DNA from: Glomus cerebriforme | Lineage: Eukaryota > Glomeromycota > Glomeromycetes > Glomerales > Glomeraceae | Length of the DNA: 15,619 nucleotides | NCBI GenBank assembly: GCA_003550305.1 | Contig: QKYT01000163.1 | Span: 62,642-78,260 of the forward strand | Reading direction: 5' to 3' | In this document: positions 1-10,092 of the stretch, piece by piece | How the letters are laid out: each line of letters opens with the position of its first letter | Position numbering within the stretch: position 1 is the first letter of the stretch | Notes under the pieces: generated by a model | The model's input: the letters and a program-made list of their open reading frames with translations, nothing else | What the model was told of the DNA's origin: nothing | Databases searched by the model: none | Translations under genes and position numbers: made by a program

Positions 1-110
1 TTACTATCCTACTTGTCCAGTTACTATTCTACGTGTCCAGTTACTATCCTACGCGTCCAGTTACTATCCTACGTGTCCAGTTACTATCCTACGCGTCCAG
101 TTACTATCCT
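1..110. repeat. 20-bp tandem repeat, 5.5 copies, running to the window edge
   Basis: Five head-to-tail 20-bp units plus a 10-bp half unit, each beginning TTACTATCCT and ending GTCCAG. Variation is confined mainly to the middle (ACTTGT, ACGTGT or ACGCGT), so the copies are nearly identical and probably young. The array starts at base 1, so its true length is unknown. It is much richer in G+C than the surrounding DNA. No coding role is seen; it is a minisatellite. Confidence 0.95.
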
Positions 111-819
111 TATAGAAGAAAAGAAATTCCAAAAGTTTGAGAGAATCAGAAATATTGGAAAATCAAAGGTATTTATACTTTTTAAATTCTAAATTTTGAT
201 ATAATACTGTAATACTTGTTAATTGTTATGAATAAAATTTCATACAGATTTAAAATGACTCATATTATAATCAAAAGCGATAATCATTTTGTTTTAGCAT
301 GAAATATTACATTGTAAATAGAAAGATAAATTTTTGTCAATCAATTTTATCTATAAAATAAATTTTTATTAAAAGTTGATTGTAAATATTGCTTCAATCT
401 ATTTCAATCTATTAAAAGTATGATTATTCAATTGTTGTATCATGTGATTTGAATAACCACATGATATACACGTGTCCCTTTAAGGAAATGTGATTGTAAT
501 TTTTAATTCTCTGTTATTCTTTTTGAGTTTTGTTAAAGAAAAAATTTTGACATAAAAATCTAATATTTGATTGACCAAATATCTTGTACATTGGTTTATT
601 GATTGAATATCTGACCAAATTTGGCGAATTTTTCATATTTGATTTTAAAATGAAAAATTCGTTGTATGACTTTTTGATTCATTACAATGATTATGATGAT
701 GTGGACTCACACCATTTGCTATATATAGAAAGTGATCTATATACTGCAACTGATATATTACCCTATAAAATGTAATATATTAATAAACATGCTGATGCAC
801 TTTTAGGCGTTTCAAGATT
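111..819. other. AT-rich intergenic stretch, no gene recognised
   Basis: Strongly AT-rich sequence between the minisatellite and the decayed kinase copy. A 63-codon open frame at 584-775 on the plus strand has no recognisable motif, no splice context and low-complexity composition, so it is not called. The last few dozen bases (about 790-819) may be very eroded sequence of the neighbouring kinase pseudogene, but the alignment by eye is too weak to include. Confidence 0.5.
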
Positions 820-1459
820 TATAGTATAACTTCGGGTGTTATATTTACACATACACTTTTTAATGGCTTATCAACAGGTCCACAAAATCCAAAATCCATT
901 TATACGCCAAATATTATTTGTAGAATATTTCCAGAATGCAAATCTCGATGAATTGCTTTATTATCATGAATGAAATAAAGTGCCTTGATTATATATCATA
1001 AACTATATTTGATGGATCTTGAGTTAAACCATAATATTTGACAAAGTCTGTATATTTGTTGCCTAAAGTTAAATGTGATTTTGCCTAGAAAATATATACA
1101 GTATACTCTTCGTTAATTTCTTTTTTTGAATAATTTTAATTTTAAAACATCTAAATATTTACCTCATTAAACCAGCTTCTGTTAGCACTTTCAACATATT
1201 CCAATTTTTAAGTATTATTTTTCCCGTTCCACTTCTTTTAATTGTTGTTCTTAAAAATTTCATTTTATATGGTCCACCAATCCAATCTGCTGAATAAATT
1301 TCAGAGCATCCACCTTTAGTTACATATTTATATTTTTTAAATTATTGTATGGTATCCATTCGATTATTGTTTCTAGTCTTTTTTTTTTCTTTCATTATTA
1401 AGAATTTTTTGATAATAAGAATTTTTTGTTGATATTTTTATTGTTTCCGATTTTTCATC

Positions 1460-1469
1460 TATTGTAAGA
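1460..1469. repeat. Left target-site duplication of the 247-bp element
   Basis: TATTGTAAGA, matched by TATTGTAGGA at 1717-1726 with one substitution. Both correspond to a single copy in gene C near 12460-12475 (TATCGTAAGA), which shows that the duplication arose on insertion. Confidence 0.85.
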
Positions 1470-1716
1470 GGGCCTGGAAAACTATTTATTAAGGTTACCG
1501 CCAAAAAATCAAAAAAACATATAAGTGCGAACCATAATATAATTGGTTATTCAGCTGTATACTCACATGTTTCTATTCCAAATATAGTAATAGAGCTGTA
1601 AAAGGAAAGATTTTCATGAAAAATTCATTATTGTTGCGTGAAGTGACCTTTTTGAAAATTTATTATAACCTCGAACCATGATTGGCGGTAACCCCTGTTA
1701 GAAGTTTTCCCGGTCC
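1470..1716. mobile_element. 247-bp non-autonomous terminal-inverted-repeat element (MITE), Mutator-like by its target duplication
   Basis: The two ends form 36-bp inverted repeats. The left end starts GGGCCTGGAAAAC and the inverted right end starts GGACCGGGAAAAC; both then share GGTTACCGCCAA after a 10-bp divergent middle. The element is flanked by a 10-bp direct repeat (TATTGTAAGA at 1460-1469 and TATTGTAGGA at 1717-1726), and removing the element plus one repeat restores alignment with exon 1 of gene C. It has no coding capacity. A 10-bp duplication (11 if one more base is counted) and G-rich termini suit a Mutator-like (MULE) derivative, but the superfamily is inferred from duplication length alone. 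Confidence 0.88.
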
Positions 1717-1726
1717 TATTGTAGGA
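1717..1726. repeat. Right target-site duplication of the 247-bp element
   Basis: TATTGTAGGA, the partner of 1460-1469. The pseudogene alignment resumes directly after it with the sequence that encodes the DDES motif in gene C. Confidence 0.85.
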
Positions 1727-1838
1727 GACTCATCATCGAGAATTATTTTGTTTTTGAAATTCATATTGTTTGTCCAAGCTATTGTGAATGTTAACATCTG
1801 TAGCTCTATGAATTGCAGCATAAACAAATTCCAGCCAT

Positions 1839-3652
1839 AAAAAAAAATTTTAGAGATAAAAAATATTATCTTCGAAATTGCGAGAGAAAAAAAAAATAAT
1901 AATAACGGAAATAACGGAAATTTAACTCTTAAATTTTCTACACCCAATAAATGTTGTACTTACTATAATTTCGACAAAGATTATCATTTATTTTGACCAA
2001 AAATAAATTTAATCAAAGAATCGTTTTTTTATTTGAACTGATATACAAAAAAAACCACAAAGTATATTACATTCGTGGCACCTTTATTATAATACTGTAT
2101 ATGAAGTTATGACCTTTTTTTAACTATTAAAGGTAATATATTGAAATTACATAGTGGATATATTATATGTTAAATTCGGTTACCAAAAACTTTGAAGGAA
2201 CTTCCCGAAGATACTATATATGATTTGATAATTACTATAATCTATCATCTATCGAGAAATAAAAAAAAACTTTTTATTGGAAGATCTTGAGCTTCATAAT
2301 ACATATGTGTGTATAATTAGATTTCTATGTTAATAGCAGGCGTCATCCGCAGCGTATTTTTCTTTTTAGAAAATAAACTGATGACGTTGAATGCATAACC
2401 AAATAAAAATTGGGACTAAAAGAAGTGAGAACGCAGTAAATAAAGGCGGTATTGTTGGCACACATTTTTCCGATTGGCAAAATAATTGACCGAAGATCAT
2501 ATGAAAATCATGACGTGCACCGGTTTTTTATTTATCTGTTTACATGTTCTACTTAGAAATCCCTGCATAAAATAAAATATTTTGTACAAAATTAAACTAT
2601 CAAAACTTTTCACATTTAATAAATTTACTAAATATGGTTTCTGATACAAAAAAAAAAATAATTTAACTGGACAAATGCGCAAATCTGTACCATACTAAAT
2701 TCGGGTTACAGTTATTTTTCCCTTTTCCACATATAATTGGCTAGAATTTTCCTTGTGAAAGTTTAGTATTACAATATGTTCGTCTATCAGGTCGATCATA
2801 TCACGGTTATGACTTATAGAAAGTTCTCCACTATTTTAACATATTAAAAAGAAAAAACATATAAAACTATTCCATTTCAAAGTTAAAAAATCAACTTTTT
2901 ATTATTCATAAATAGAAAGTTATATTATTCAAACCTTTTTTTATACAAAGTTTATAATAGAGTACTGCGCACTCGGAGTTTGATCACCTCGGAAATTAAT
3001 CAAAGTTGCTCTGCGAATTAGCAATAAAATTGTTAGCTCAATATATAAAATAATGTGGTATTCGACTTTGTAATTCAGTAATTGGACTTGTAAATTCGGT
3101 GAAGAATTACAATAACTAATCCGATGAAAAATGAGTGGTTCAATCATATATTTCAATTTCCGAAAGAAGTTAATATGTAGTTAAATGTTTACTAAATATT
3201 TGGAATTGTTTCATAGTACATATTAAATTCATTTTTAACTATTCTCCTTTTTTTTTTTTTTAACTGATATGTTTATTCTGTTTATTATTCTAGAAAAATG
3301 GAAAATTACCGCAGAGCGCTGATGCACATCATCTGTTGTGTTACCTTCGTACGAACTTCTAAATGATCCATATGGAAAAATCTATATTTCCATAAAAAGC
3401 TTCTAACTTCTATTTTTTATATTAAATGAATTATAATCAAAAAAATTTTTATTAAAACGTGTTTTCTTTTTGGAAATAAAAATTAATAATTTATATGAAA
3501 AAATTCCGTTCGAATATCACAATCTCTTTCGAAAAAAAAGTATAAAATTGACACTTATTTTTTTAGTTTTTTTTTTTACTTCTTACACTTTCAAGTTTCA
3601 ACACTAAAAAAAAAAATCAAAATCAAAAAATCTCTTTTCTATTACAATAATT
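1839..3652. other. Gene-poor AT-rich spacer upstream of gene A
   Basis: No gene is recognised on either strand. Short minus-strand open frames at 2497-2682 and 2941-3156 lack family motifs and look like chance. A weak inverted repeat, CGTCATC (2342-2348) with GATGACG (2381-2387), encloses a T-rich loop. The last 120 bp before gene A are rich in poly-T and poly-A runs, with TATAAAAT at 3541-3548 about 105 bp before the start codon, a possible core promoter. Confidence 0.5.
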
Positions 3653-5222
3653 ATGTTACAAGAAAATGTAAAAAAAATGGTTAATCTCAACAACGTAAAT
3701 ACGAATGCAATAGGAATAACAGAATCGTCACTTAATAATTTTGGAACATCTAAAGTGTCTGATTCAATATCACCATTTATGCCATTAATATCAGAAGTAA
3801 CTCATATAACATCAGCTATTATTAAAATTTATCAAACAGCTGAACATAATAAAAGAATTTGTGGTTCTTTATTATCAAGAGTTACAGCTGCTGAAACTTG
3901 TGTAAAAAATTTAGAAATTCGTAGATTAGAAAATGAATCATTATTTAAATCAAAAGATTTTTATAAAAATTTTCAAAAATTAATTATTATTATTGATAAA
4001 ATTAAAAAATTTATTGAAGAAATTTCTCAAATTAAAGGTTTAAGAAAATTTTTAGCTGCTTATAATATTGAAAAAGAATTTTTTGATTTATCTGATGAAT
4101 TTAATGGTTTAATGAGAGTTTTAAATTTTACTATTGCTATTACTAATCAATTACAAATGGAAGAGGATAAAAATATTTTAAATCATGATATTAAGGAAAT
4201 GCATAAGGTATGAAAAATATTATAATTTTTTTTTTTCTAACAATAAATAATTTTTTAATTTTCCTTTTTTTTTTTCCTTATAATAATATATATATATATA
4301 TTTATTTAGTATATACAATCTATTGAAGGTGGTATTGCGAATGAAGTATCAGGAATTAATGCAAAATTAGATGATATTACACAATGGAATTTAGCATGGC
4401 AAAATAAATTGCTTTCAAGAAATGAGGATGTTATAGCGGATGCAACTACTCCAATGAATGAATTTTTTAATCCTCATGAAATGGTTAAACGTGGTAAAGT
4501 AATTAAAAAATTACGTAAAGGTGAAGAAGTAGCGTTAAAAAAGAGGATCTTTGATAGGGAAGAAAAGAAACAAATTAATGATATTTTAAGTCAAGTAACT
4601 ATATTAAAAAAACTTAAAGAATCAAATTATATAGTAAAATTTTATGGATTTGTTAAAGATGATGAAGAATTAATGTTTATGGTAACGGAATGGTGTGAAT
4701 ATGGTAATCTTAAAGAATATTATATTACTTATGGTCCACTTAGTTGGCTTGAAAAATCTCAAATAGCTATTGATATTTCTCGTGGTTTAACTTTTTTACA
4801 TACCGTTTCAATCTTACATCATGATATACGTTCGGAAAATATTTTAATCACTCATCATCGTTGTGCTAAATTAGCTAATTTTACTTTAAGTCGTGGTTTT
4901 AGAGATTTTAGTACTCATGTTAAAGCAACTATTGATAATGTAAGATGGATGGCTCCTGAAAAGTTAAAAGATCATAATAATCTTTATACTGCTAAATGTG
5001 AAATTTATAGTTTTGGTATGGTATTATGGGAAATTTCTGAAGGAAAATTACCTTTTCAAAAAGAAAATGATATTGTAGCAATAAGAAATCTTGTTGTTAA
5101 TCAAAAATATAGACCTTCATTTAGTCTTGGTGTACCTAATGAATGGTCAAAAATTGCATATCAAGGTATTAAATATAATCATAAATTTGTTTTTTTATTA
5201 ATATTTATTTACTAATATCATG

Positions 5223-5256
<34 letters not shown>

Positions 5257-6031
5257 TAGCTATGCAAGATAGTCCAAGTGCAAGACCTCCTTTAAAAGAT
5301 ATATTTATGACATTAAACAGTATTTATCAAATTTATAAACCAAAGAAATCTCCGACTAGTTCTCCAATTTGTAATCCTACACAATCAGATTTACCAGATC
5401 CTGATGATTTAGAATTATCTTTGGATTTAACTGGATTTGATGTTGATACATTGAGTGTTAAAGATGCTATTAAAGAACATAAAAAAAATGGGGATAAATT
5501 AAAAGCATGGAAAGCCTTTTGTCTACACGCCGACCTTGATGATATGCTTGCCAAGTAAGTGAAAAAAATATATATTTTTTTTTATAATTTATATTTGATT
5601 TAATACATATACATATATTAATGTTTACTTTATAAATTAGATATTGGAAAGGGTATTATTTATATTATGATTTATGCCCAATAGATGATCCTGAAGATAA
5701 AAATGCAAAACAATTAAGAGTTAAACAATCTGTAGAATATTTTAAAGAAGCGGCAGATTTTGGATTAGCAGATTCTCAATTAAGATATGGTCATTGTTTA
5801 TGGTCAGGTGAAGCTGTTAAAAGGGATATTAAAGAATCTATAAAATATTTTCAAATGTCTGCTGATAATGGTAATCATACTGCAATGTATAATATTGGTA
5901 ATATATTATATAATGGTATTAGTGTTAGTAAAGATGAAGAAAGTGGTAGTAATTACCTTAGATTAGCTGCTTTATCTGGTCAACCTAAAGCTCTTGCTAT
6001 GTGTAAAGCTAAAGGTATTAAATTGGCTTGA
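3653..6031 (+). CDS. Gene A: MLKL-like helical-bundle / pseudokinase / Sel1-repeat protein (4 exons, 698 aa)
   Basis: Exons 3653-4207, 4310-5165, 5260-5554 and 5641-6031 join in frame and end in TGA; introns are 102, 94 and 86 bp with GTAT/GTAA donors and TAG acceptors. Residues about 40-180 form four amphipathic helices, like the MLKL-NTD/HeLo-type bundle found in fungal and plant cell-death proteins. Residues about 235-490 are a kinase-like domain: beta-3 lysine K262 (VALKK) and A400-P401-E402 are kept. However, alpha-C Glu appears to be Gln (Q280), HRD is HHD (355-357), the DFG motif is NFT (375-377) and the usual SDIYSFG Asp is Glu. Loss of the metal-binding Asp predicts a pseudokinase. 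After a Ser/Pro/Asp-rich linker, residues about 530-690 carry Sel1-type repeats (for example SVEYFKEAADFG and SIKYFQMSADNG), which usually bind partner proteins. Gene A converges with gene B. The architecture is confident; the cell-death role is inference. The first ATG is used; M9 is an alternative start. Confidence 0.9.
5220..5259 (+). repeat. (TTA)n microsatellite at the 3' end of gene A intron 2
   Basis: About ten ATT/TTA triplets run from 5226 to 5256 and end directly in the TTTAG acceptor. The repeat replaces the usual pyrimidine tract, so its length may vary between strains and could affect splicing. It opens a spurious reading frame of Tyr codons before exon 3. Confidence 0.85.
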
Positions 6032-6662
6032 AAAAATCTAGTTTTAAGTAAGATAGAATTATTTATTTATTTGTTTATTATATATATATATATTCTTTAA
6101 CATATTATAAGCTTTTATAAAAAATATTTTTTTTGTTAAACCATTTATGAAATATATTAATTTAAGTAATCTCGTAGAAAAGGTAATTCGCGATTTGAAC
6201 CTATAATAAGCGTCATGTAAAAATCAAAAAGTCATGTTTAAACGATAAATCCTTCATTTAATGATGAAAATGACCACTACGTGATCTATTTATCTCTTAT
6301 CCCCTCTTGTGACGATATAGGCATATAACATATAACTATTTTACTCGAAACGTCTCTTCATCCAAAATCGTGGAGTGATTCCTGAGATGTGGCTGATATT
6401 AAATTTATCAACATTATAATTATAATATTTACTGATTAACAACAAAATCATCAAATTAACTCTGCTAATCTAGAGCTTGGAACTGAACAAAAAAAAAAGC
6501 ATAACCAACAAAATCCTAGTCATGTAAATAATGCATTTATTTTTTTTAATGTGTGTAAAGTTTATTAAATTGATATCAGTCATCTACATATATTTTATAC
6601 ATAAAAAAAAAAAAAAAAAGAAATACGAAGCGCCCAAATTGTTATACAAATCAAATATCAAA
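6032..6662. other. Intergenic region between convergent genes A and B
   Basis: Tail-to-tail spacer holding the 3' untranslated regions of both genes. It contains (TA)n at about 6079-6092 and a 17-A run at 6604-6620. No perfect AATAAA was picked out for gene A; T-rich and TATA-rich stretches follow its stop codon. A slightly more GC-rich block at about 6180-6370 shows no recognised motif. No RNA gene was seen. Confidence 0.5.
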
Positions 6663-8451
6663 TCACATTATACGGTGATATTCACTTCCGGTGAACTTTA
6701 AATTTACTATTAAAATTATACTTTCAGCAATTTCTAAATGATTTTGATCTTTAAATGAAGATTTGGATTATTATTTAAATTCAAATTAATATAAAAATAA
6801 CAAGTACATAATTTCAAATAAACTTACTTTCATTAGGTATATTAAAGTCATAATGGCTGTGAAATTCTATAAAAATAAATTAAATTATTGAATATTTTAT
6901 ATTATTTAAATTTTAATATGAGAAACAATGATTTACCATTTTGTTCTTCTGTTAAAGAGGAAAATTTACAAATTTGATTAGTTGATTATTTTAAAAATAA
7001 ATAAAGTTTTTATATAATAATATTTTACCTTCAGATACATTTCTTGGTTCCGGTAAATTTTCGAATTGATAAATTTTACTATGTCTACTAGTTGATGTAT
7101 CATGTCCCAAGGGATTAAATTTATCTATCTCATCAATATTATTATCATTGTATGAATCTTTCCACATTTTTTCAATTTTATCAAAAAGAGTATCTATATC
7201 AGGTCTTTTTAATGGGTCACTATCCCAACATTGTTTCATTAATTTATTATATTCTAATGGAATTCCCGGTATAATTTTTGGTCTCATACCATTAACTATT
7301 TTCATTGCAAGTTCAAAATCATGTTCACAATTATAAAATGGGGATTGTCTTGAAACAATTTCCCACATGAGAATGCCAAAACTATAAATATCAGATGCAA
7401 ATGTATGTTTTTTTCCAACTAAAACTTCAGGTGCTACATAAGGGAGATTTCCATATATGCTTTTTAATGGCTTATCAGCAGGTCCACAAAATCCAAAATC
7501 ACTTATATACCAATAATTTTTGGATTGTAAATATAGGATATTTCCAGGATGCAAGTCTCTATGAATCACATTATCTTTATGAATATTACTAAGTGCATCA
7601 ATTATATCGTAAGATATTTTTATTTTTTCTTTCCATGTAAGTGGACGATGAAATTGTCGTAAATATTGTTTTAAATCCATATCCATAAATTGTATTACAA
7701 GCATATAACTTCCTTCTGAATTTTGAGTTAAACCGTAACATTTAACAATTTCTGTCCATCTGTTACCAATAGTTAAATGAGATTTTGTCTATAAAAGTAT
7801 TAAAATATTTGTTAACAATTTATTAATTAATCATTTGAGATATAAATACAGTGTATAATTTACTTCGTCAAACCAACTTCTGTTATCACTTTCGACATCT
7901 AGTTTCTTAAGTATTACTTTTATTGTTCCACCTCTTCTTAATTGTTGATCTTTAGAATCCCATTCACAATATGGTCCATCAATCCAATCTGTTGAATAAA
8001 TTTCAGAGCATCCGCCTTTAGTTAAATATTTAATATTTCGTAAATTACTGTATGGTATCCATTCAATAATTTTATTCGGGCGGAATGATTCCATTTGACA
8101 TTGTTGTATTAACTTATCAACATCATTATTTCCTGATGTCCAATTTGAAAAATTATTTTTCAAAAAGATTCGAATGCAATGCTCACAATATAATGTGGCT
8201 AAACAATTTTGTTGACATTCTTCACAAAATCTTTTTGTTCCTTGATTATAAAGAACTTTAAAATAATCATAATCTCTAGTTAATATTTTTATTGCTACTA
8301 TTTTTTCATCATTATTTAGAGTTTCATCGTTAAGGATGGTTGTTTTTTTAAATTCATAACGTTCGTTTATATTATCATGAGTATTAAAATCTGTTAGTGC
8401 ATCGGCTCTATCAAGCGCAGCGTAAACAAATTCTTGTCTCACATTAGCCAT
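6663..8451 (-). CDS. Gene B: Cys-cluster protein kinase, tyrosine-kinase-like family (5 exons, about 494 aa)
   Basis: Minus-strand exons 8451-7864, 7788-7029, 6948-6937 (12 nt), 6866-6828 and probably 6748-6663 join in frame; introns are 75, 80, 70 and 79 bp. The N-terminus has a helical segment, then a CEEC-x3-C-x5-CEHC cluster (C76, C79, C83, C89, C92), likely Zn-binding. The kinase domain starts near residue 140: glycine loop GGCSEIYS, beta-3 lysine K182 (VILKK), IHRDLHPGN (HRD 272-274, N279), DFG 293-295, APE 315-317 and SDIYSFG. All catalytic residues are present, so it should be an active Ser/Thr or dual-specificity kinase; substrates are unknown. This matches the expanded kinase family of Glomeromycota. 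The last exon is the least certain part: it is supported by the frame and by the matching exon plan in gene C, but an unspliced reading would stop four codons after 6828. Gene C is its paralogue. Confidence 0.92.
6937..6948 (-). other. 12-nt micro-exon of gene B
   Basis: Twelve bases (AAGAACAAAATG on the coding strand) lie between a CAG acceptor and a GTAAAT donor. Both junctions are phase 1, so the exon contributes roughly Glu-Glu-Gln-Asn. The same micro-exon occurs at 11049-11060 in gene C (AAGAACAAGAAG), which supports it as real despite its size. Confidence 0.85.
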
Positions 8452-9150
8452 ATTTTTTGATATTTTTTTTGAAAGTATGAAATTTTTTAAAAAAAAAAAT
8501 TTTCGAATTTTCCTCTAATTTATATAAATTATTACGGCGGTTTAAACTCCGAAGTTTTAGAAATAAATAAATAAGATTTGGCAATTTTACAAACAAATGA
8601 TCAAAAAAAAAAGTTAATGTTCATAACAATGATATTAAGTCTATTCTATAAGGAAGTACGTATTATGAAAGTTTTTTCTCATTTCTTTTAACAAAGTTGA
8701 CACACAATTACCAAATTAAGAGTATGATTAGCAACTGAAATTTTAGTGTAGAATCCAATCTTAATGCATTGAGTAATTTGAGTTGACCAGAATTAGCAAT
8801 ATTTAAGTGGAAAGAATGATTTCATGGAATTTCTATGGATCAGGGGTAGTTTGTTTTTTGTTTCATATATTTTTGATTTTAACTTTTTAATAAAATATTG
8901 CCGTTAGCGATATCATTTGTACAAATAAACATTGTTGATCTACTCCAACTATCATTCAAAGTTAATTCATTATAAGATAATTTGTATCACATATATAAAA
9001 TGACCGTTAATGAACAAAGGAAAAATCTTGTAATAAAACTAAATTTTTATTTTTCTATTAATGGCGACCGTTATTTGAAAAATTAATTCAGACAAAGAAA
9101 AATTTTTTTCATTCAAATAATAAAATTTCAAAATAGCTTACCTACTATTT
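8452..9150. promoter_or_regulatory. Upstream region of gene B
   Basis: Immediately before the start codon of gene B are poly-T/poly-A runs and, on the coding strand, TTTATATAAATT at about 8520-8531 (70-80 bp upstream), a possible TATA element. Just beyond it, CGGCGG at 8535-8540 and CCG at 8549-8551 give a CGG-N8-CCG arrangement, the general form bound by fungal Zn2Cys6 regulators. It stands out in such AT-rich DNA but is unproven. Nothing else is recognised up to 9150. Confidence 0.3.
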
Positions 9151-9159
9151 ACTCATTTA

Positions 9160-9610
9160 TTCATTTACTTACTTTATAGGGTATTAAATGGTAATATAAA
9201 GACATGCTTTTATCTATTTTATCTAGTGGTTCAAGATAATTATTTTCAGCGAATTCTTTAAATAACTATGAACCCATTTCAATTTTATAGTCAACCCTCT
9301 CTATAGTCACTCCTCTAATGGTATGACCATATTGAGGCGTTCTTATAGTTAATGGGTCTCGTATATTCATATATATGGAAATCGGTGTGATTATGAGTGG
9401 TTTCTTATCTAGGAAATGTCTTTGAAAGGAATTGACTGTACTTACGATATCAATCTTTCCTTGTAATATCACAATAACCAATAATTTTGTTATCAATTTT
9501 TGCGGAAATAGTATTACTCTAATTAATAGGAACAAAGTTTCGCATAATCTTAAGCTCCTTTATTGTTCCAAATCCCAATTTTTATGAAATGATTTTTTAT
9601 CGATGGTCAA
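9160..9610 (-). pseudogene. Possible decayed coding fragment, family unknown
   Basis: A minus-strand open frame at 9535-9266 has a natural-looking composition (for example RTPQYGHTIRG and VTIERVDYKIEMG). After a TAG stop the same frame continues as FKEFAENNYLEPLDKID to about 9170, where GTAAGT resembles a splice donor. An overlapping frame upstream (near 9560-9440) is also coding-like but broken by stops. No family is recognised. It may be an eroded gene, transposon or viral piece, or chance; the absence of an intact start and the in-frame stop argue against a working gene. Confidence 0.25.
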
Positions 9611-10092
9611 TGTTATAAAATTGAATTAATAGAATAAATCTGTGCAATGACAATCTTTTGAGTGTGAACCACCATTTCAATAAATCATAAATATTTTGAG
9701 TGATGTGGAAAGTTGTAGGGTAGGGTTAGCCAAATAAATTTTGTGTGGTGCATGATTAACTAGCTACAATTGCGTATATATGGTAAAATCATCTATAAAT
9801 ATGGTGAAGTTTAAGTAATAAAGTCATACCAAAATGTTTTATTATTCTCAAGACAACTGCAGTATAAAAATTAATTTATTGTGTTAAATTTCAATTGAGT
9901 ATAAAATAATTATACAATGCATATTTCAAATGTTATATAATAAATATGGTAAAATTTCTATACACTATACTCAATATCGATTTTAACATCTCGTCTAAGT
10001 CGATCACGTTTAATATTCACGTGCAATCAACTTTATTGGCTAAATATCGCATGCTTGCAGATTGTTCAGATTTCCCCTCTAATCTTGGCCCT
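9611..10092. other. Intergenic spacer, nothing recognised
   Basis: No gene or RNA is seen. A 75-codon plus-strand frame begins at 9946 and runs through the foldback at 10093-10182. Its downstream half is simply the palindrome translated, so it is not treated as a gene. Confidence 0.5.

Larger units (their letters stand above)
820..1838 (-). pseudogene. Decayed protein-kinase gene copy (paralogue of genes B and C), split by a transposon
   Basis: Reading the minus strand from a start-like ATG at 1838-1836, the sequence follows genes B and C: N-terminal helix, the segment around ITKGGCSEIYSADW, the SWF..E intron border near 1166, an intron, then the stretch up to the DFG/activation-loop region at about 850. 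It is broken in several ways. About 10 nt are lost just after the start codon, which shifts the frame. Roughly 150 bp covering the Cys cluster are missing near 1375. There are further frameshifts and stops, and the 247-bp element at 1470-1716 interrupts exon 1. The catalytic C-lobe beyond the activation loop is absent. The retained intron matches the first intron of gene C at the nucleotide level, so this was a DNA-level duplication, not a retrocopy, and C is the closer relative. Confidence 0.88.

Noticed and set aside
584..775. 63-codon plus-strand open frame
   Set aside because: No recognisable motif, no splice or promoter context, and a composition expected by chance in AT-rich DNA.
1663..1947. 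94-codon minus-strand frame across the kinase pseudogene start and the transposon end
   Set aside because: It runs through the transposon terminus and an out-of-frame part of the pseudogene, so it is a product of decay and not a gene.
2342..2387. Weak inverted repeat CGTCATC/GATGACG and nearby TGACGT
   Set aside because: Seven-base arms with a long loop are expected by chance, and no gene start lies close enough to argue for a CREB-type site.
2497..3156. Two short minus-strand frames (61 and 71 codons)
   Set aside because: No family resemblance and no neighbouring frames to extend them; probably chance.
5333..5554. 73-codon minus-strand frame
   Set aside because: Antisense shadow of exon 3 of gene A.
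7148..7592. Plus-strand frames opposite gene B
   Set aside because: Antisense shadows of the kinase domain; the plus-strand frame at 11581-11790 is the same shadow in gene C.
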